Positions 62,178 to 64,000 of a stretch of 64,000 bases of DNA are shown in pieces. How positions within the stretch are numbered: position 1 is the stretch's first letter; every line of letters begins with the position of its first letter. Origin of the DNA: Maribacter sp. GTDB lineage: Bacteria; Bacteroidota; Bacteroidia; Flavobacteriales; Flavobacteriaceae. Under the pieces are notes generated by a model that saw nothing but the letters and a program-made list of their open reading frames with translations, ran no database searches and was not told the DNA's origin. The translations under genes were made by a program, and so were the position numbers. Where the stretch lies: the NCBI GenBank assembly GCA_024643345.1, contig JAHENB010000011.1, forward strand, positions 1 to 64,000, read 5' to 3'.

Positions 62178-63083
62178 ATGAAAATAGAATGGCAAGGCAT
62201 TATGCCCGCGGTGACCACTAAATTTACTTCAGATGACCAGCTCGACCTGAATATGTTCGGCGCCAATATCAAAGCGCAGCTAAAAGCAGGGGTTCACGGA
62301 ATAATTTTGGGTGGTTCTTTAGGAGAGGCAAGCACCTTGATGGCCGAGGAAAAAAATATCCTGATTCGGGAAACACGTCGTTTGGCAGATGGAAAGGTCC
62401 CTGTGGTAATGACCATAGCCGAACAGGCTACCAGGATTGCCATTGAGGCGGCGCAAAGTGCCGAAAAACATGGTGCGGATGCCCTAATGGTATTGCCTCC
62501 GATGCGGTACAAATCGACCGACTTTGAAACCATCACCTATTTTAAGGAAATAGCCAAGAACAGCAGTCTTCCTATTATGATCTATAACAATCCCGTGGAT
62601 TACAAAATAGAAGTGACCCCAGAGATGTTCGAACAACTTTTGGTGCACGACAACATCGAGGCGGTAAAAGAATCGACCCGTGATATCACCAATATAGGAA
62701 GGCTGCGCAACCGTTTTGGAGAACGCTTGAAGATATTATGTGGTGTTGATACCTTAGCCCTGGAGAGCTTATTGATCGGAGCGGACGGATGGGTGGCCGG
62801 TTTGGTTTGCGCGTTCCCTGCAGAAACCGTGGCCATCTATGCATTGGCCAAACAGGGAAGAACCGAAGAAGCCATTGCCCTATACCGTTGGTTCTTACCA
62901 TTATTGGAACTTGATATTAGTCCGCAATTGGTGCAGAACATCAAATTGGCAGAGGTAGCGACCGGTATTGGAACTGAATATGTAAGGCGCCCAAGACTTC
63001 CCTTGCAGGGCGAAGAGCGCCAGAGGGTTCAGGGCATTATAGCCAAGGCTTTGAAGTCAAGGCCCACGATTCCGAACTTTTAA
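62178..63083 (+). CDS. DapA/NAL-family class I lyase or dehydratase
   Basis: A 301-residue (beta/alpha)8 enzyme of the dihydrodipicolinate synthase family. It shows GGSLGEASTLMAEE (the G-x-x-GE motif), the Tyr in IMIYNNPVDYKIEV and the Schiff-base Lys in EAVKESTRDIT. True DHDPS, N-acetylneuraminate lyase, KDG aldolase and pyrroline-hydroxycarboxylate deaminase share this fold. Next to an NADP-type aldehyde dehydrogenase of the ketoglutarate semialdehyde group, the likely step is formation of alpha-ketoglutarate semialdehyde, either from hydroxyproline degradation or from a deoxy-sugar acid. The neighbouring aldose epimerase weakly favours sugar; subtype not settled. Confidence 0.88.
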   Translation: MKIEWQGIMPAVTTKFTSDDQLDLNMFGANIKAQLKAGVHGIILGGSLGEASTLMAEEKNILIRETRRLADGKVPVVMTIAEQATRIAIEAAQSAEKHGADALMVLPPMRYKSTDFETITYFKEIAKNSSLPIMIYNNPVDYKIEVTPEMFEQLLVHDNIEAVKESTRDITNIGRLRNRFGERLKILCGVDTLALESLLIGADGWVAGLVCAFPAETVAIYALAKQGRTEEAIALYRWFLPLLELDISPQLVQNIKLAEVATGIGTEYVRRPRLPLQGEERQRVQGIIAKALKSRPTIPNF

Positions 63084-63127
63084 ACCACAGCAGACAAACC
63101 AGTGCAACGTTAATCGATAAACCACCC

Positions 63128-64000
63128 ATGGTAACAGGTAAAAATTATATAGGCTTTGATTTAAAAGCAAAAGGGAACATCACCTACCGAACTTTCAATC
63201 CACTTTTGAATATCCAGAACGAGACCATTTTTGTGGAGGCCGCCCCGGAAGAGGTGCATGAGGCAGTAACTTTGGCCACTGCCGCCTTTGACCGTTTTTC
63301 TGAGCTATCTGGAAATCAAAGGGCAGATTTTCTCAATGCGATCGCCGATGAAATTTTGGCGCTCGATGACGATTTGATACAAATGTATTGTTCTGAAACA
63401 GGACTTCCAGAAGGTAGGGCCAAAGGGGAAAGGGGCAGAACCGTGGGCCAATTACGTTCGTTTGCCGAGTTGTTGAACGAAGGGTCCTGGGTCGAGGCCA
63501 CTATCGACACCGGAATAGTTGATCGTGTTCCGGTTCCCAAACCCGATTTACGAAAAATGATGGTTCCTTTGGGACCGGTGGTCGTTTTTGGATCGAGCAA
63601 TTTCCCCTTTGCCTATTCAACGGCAGGGGGTGATACCGCCGCCGCTTTAGCCGCAGGTTGCCCAGTGATCGTGAAGAGCCATCCCATGCATGCAGGAACC
63701 AGTGAAATGGTTGCCGCCGCAATTATCAAAGCGGCAAAACGCACAGAAATGCCCAAAGGTGTATTTTCAAATCTGAACAGCAGTGGTATTGAAGTAGGGG
63801 TTCATTTGGTGAAACATCCACAGGTTAAAGCCGTTGGTTTTACGGGAAGTATCAAGGGCGGTAGGGCCCTGTTCGACCTTGCCGCCCAAAGGCAAGAACC
63901 TATACCGGTCTTCGCTGAAATGGGCAGTATCAATCCCGTAGTGGCCTTGCCTTCGGCTTTGCTTCATCAGGGCGATGATTGGGCTAAACAATATGCGGGA
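63128..64000 (+). CDS. NADP-dependent aldehyde dehydrogenase, ketoglutarate semialdehyde type (3' end outside window)
   Basis: The reading frame from ATG 63128 stays open to the window end (291 codons), so the catalytic Cys region is not included. It begins MVTGKNYIGFDLKAKG. The cofactor-site segment FGSSNFPFAYSTAGGDTAAAL (about 156-176) and VGFTGSIKGGRALFDLAA (about 236-253) belong to the ALDH_KGSADH group, which oxidises alpha-ketoglutarate semialdehyde to alpha-ketoglutarate. It lies 44 bases after the DapA-like gene, and the pair is a known unit in hydroxyproline or pentose/uronate catabolism. Confidence 0.9.
   Translation, partial: MVTGKNYIGFDLKAKGNITYRTFNPLLNIQNETIFVEAAPEEVHEAVTLATAAFDRFSELSGNQRADFLNAIADEILALDDDLIQMYCSETGLPEGRAKGERGRTVGQLRSFAELLNEGSWVEATIDTGIVDRVPVPKPDLRKMMVPLGPVVVFGSSNFPFAYSTAGGDTAAALAAGCPVIVKSHPMHAGTSEMVAAAIIKAAKRTEMPKGVFSNLNSSGIEVGVHLVKHPQVKAVGFTGSIKGGRALFDLAAQRQEPIPVFAEMGSINPVVALPSALLHQGDDWAKQYAG

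Noticed and set aside
1-64000. CRISPR arrays, insertion sequences, prophage, defence or secondary-metabolite clusters
   Set aside because: No regular spaced repeats, transposase, integrase, phage structural gene, restriction or toxin-antitoxin pair, or polyketide/peptide synthetase was found on reading both strands.

Overview
The window is a stretch of ordinary chromosome from a Bacteroidota bacterium, most likely a marine Flavobacteriaceae (Maribacter/Zobellia/Arenibacter-like). Evidence: gliding genes gldF and gldG, a T9SS-type C-terminal signal, flavobacterial families (DUF4290, DUF2911, DUF4870, DUF6340), bacillithiol synthesis (bshB1), an almost complete lack of Shine-Dalgarno sequences, several TTG/GTG starts, and many promoters of the Bacteroidota form TTTG-N17..23-TAnnTTTG. 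The two tRNA genes carry textbook copies of that promoter. I see no insertion sequence, prophage, CRISPR array or recognisable defence system.

Layout. 1-4.7 kb is the edge of a capsule/exopolysaccharide locus: the C-terminal tyrosine-kinase domain of a Wzc-like protein, an A/T-rich acyltransferase, an FAD oxidoreductase and, on the other strand, the cognate PHP-type tyrosine phosphatase. 5.2-10.6 kb is a complete RND efflux operon (adaptor, pump, TolC-like channel). 10.7-17.7 kb holds mnmE, two small proteins, dnaN, gldF-gldG and a SAM hydrolase-type gene. 17.8-21.2 kb is phoH-purC-sodium symporter. 21.5-24.0 kb has tRNA-Met, a START-like protein, a class IV aminotransferase, YqgE/AlgH and HU. 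24.2-30.5 kb has fmt-recQ-ATPase on one strand and DUF493, DUF4290, murA and a small acetyltransferase on the other.

30.5-35.0 kb is a run of minus-strand accessory enzymes (pirin, secreted VOC protein, SemiSWEET-like protein, maltose-type acetyltransferase, Fer4_19-CDGSH iron-sulfur protein, secreted M20 hydrolase). 35.3-41.4 kb has a DUF6340 lipoprotein, a photolyase/SDR/SRPBCC cluster with a candidate operator, a T9SS-exported protein and a DUF2911 protein. 41.7-46.0 kb is an operon of a large PIG-L deacetylase, a 33-residue membrane microprotein and a sodium:solute symporter. 46.1-49.7 kb is the run Rossmann protein-KdsC-Maf-lipoprotein-MscS. 49.8-56.7 kb has the fused cytochrome c maturation protein, a MATE pump, a trans-sulfuration enzyme and bshB1. 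56.7-64 kb has a TPR histidine kinase, tRNA-His, an M28 peptidase lipoprotein, an aldose epimerase lipoprotein, a DapA-family lyase and the start of an NADP-type aldehyde dehydrogenase.

Points most worth a second look: the 33-residue ORF precisely packed between PIG-L and its symporter; MurA with Asp in place of the fosfomycin-target Cys; an 8-bp inverted repeat over the -33 element of the photolyase-cluster promoter; a terminator and a promoter superimposed at the start codon of the class IV aminotransferase; and a tRNA-His with two U-U mismatches in its acceptor stem. These come from reading the sequence only; no search or folding program was run.
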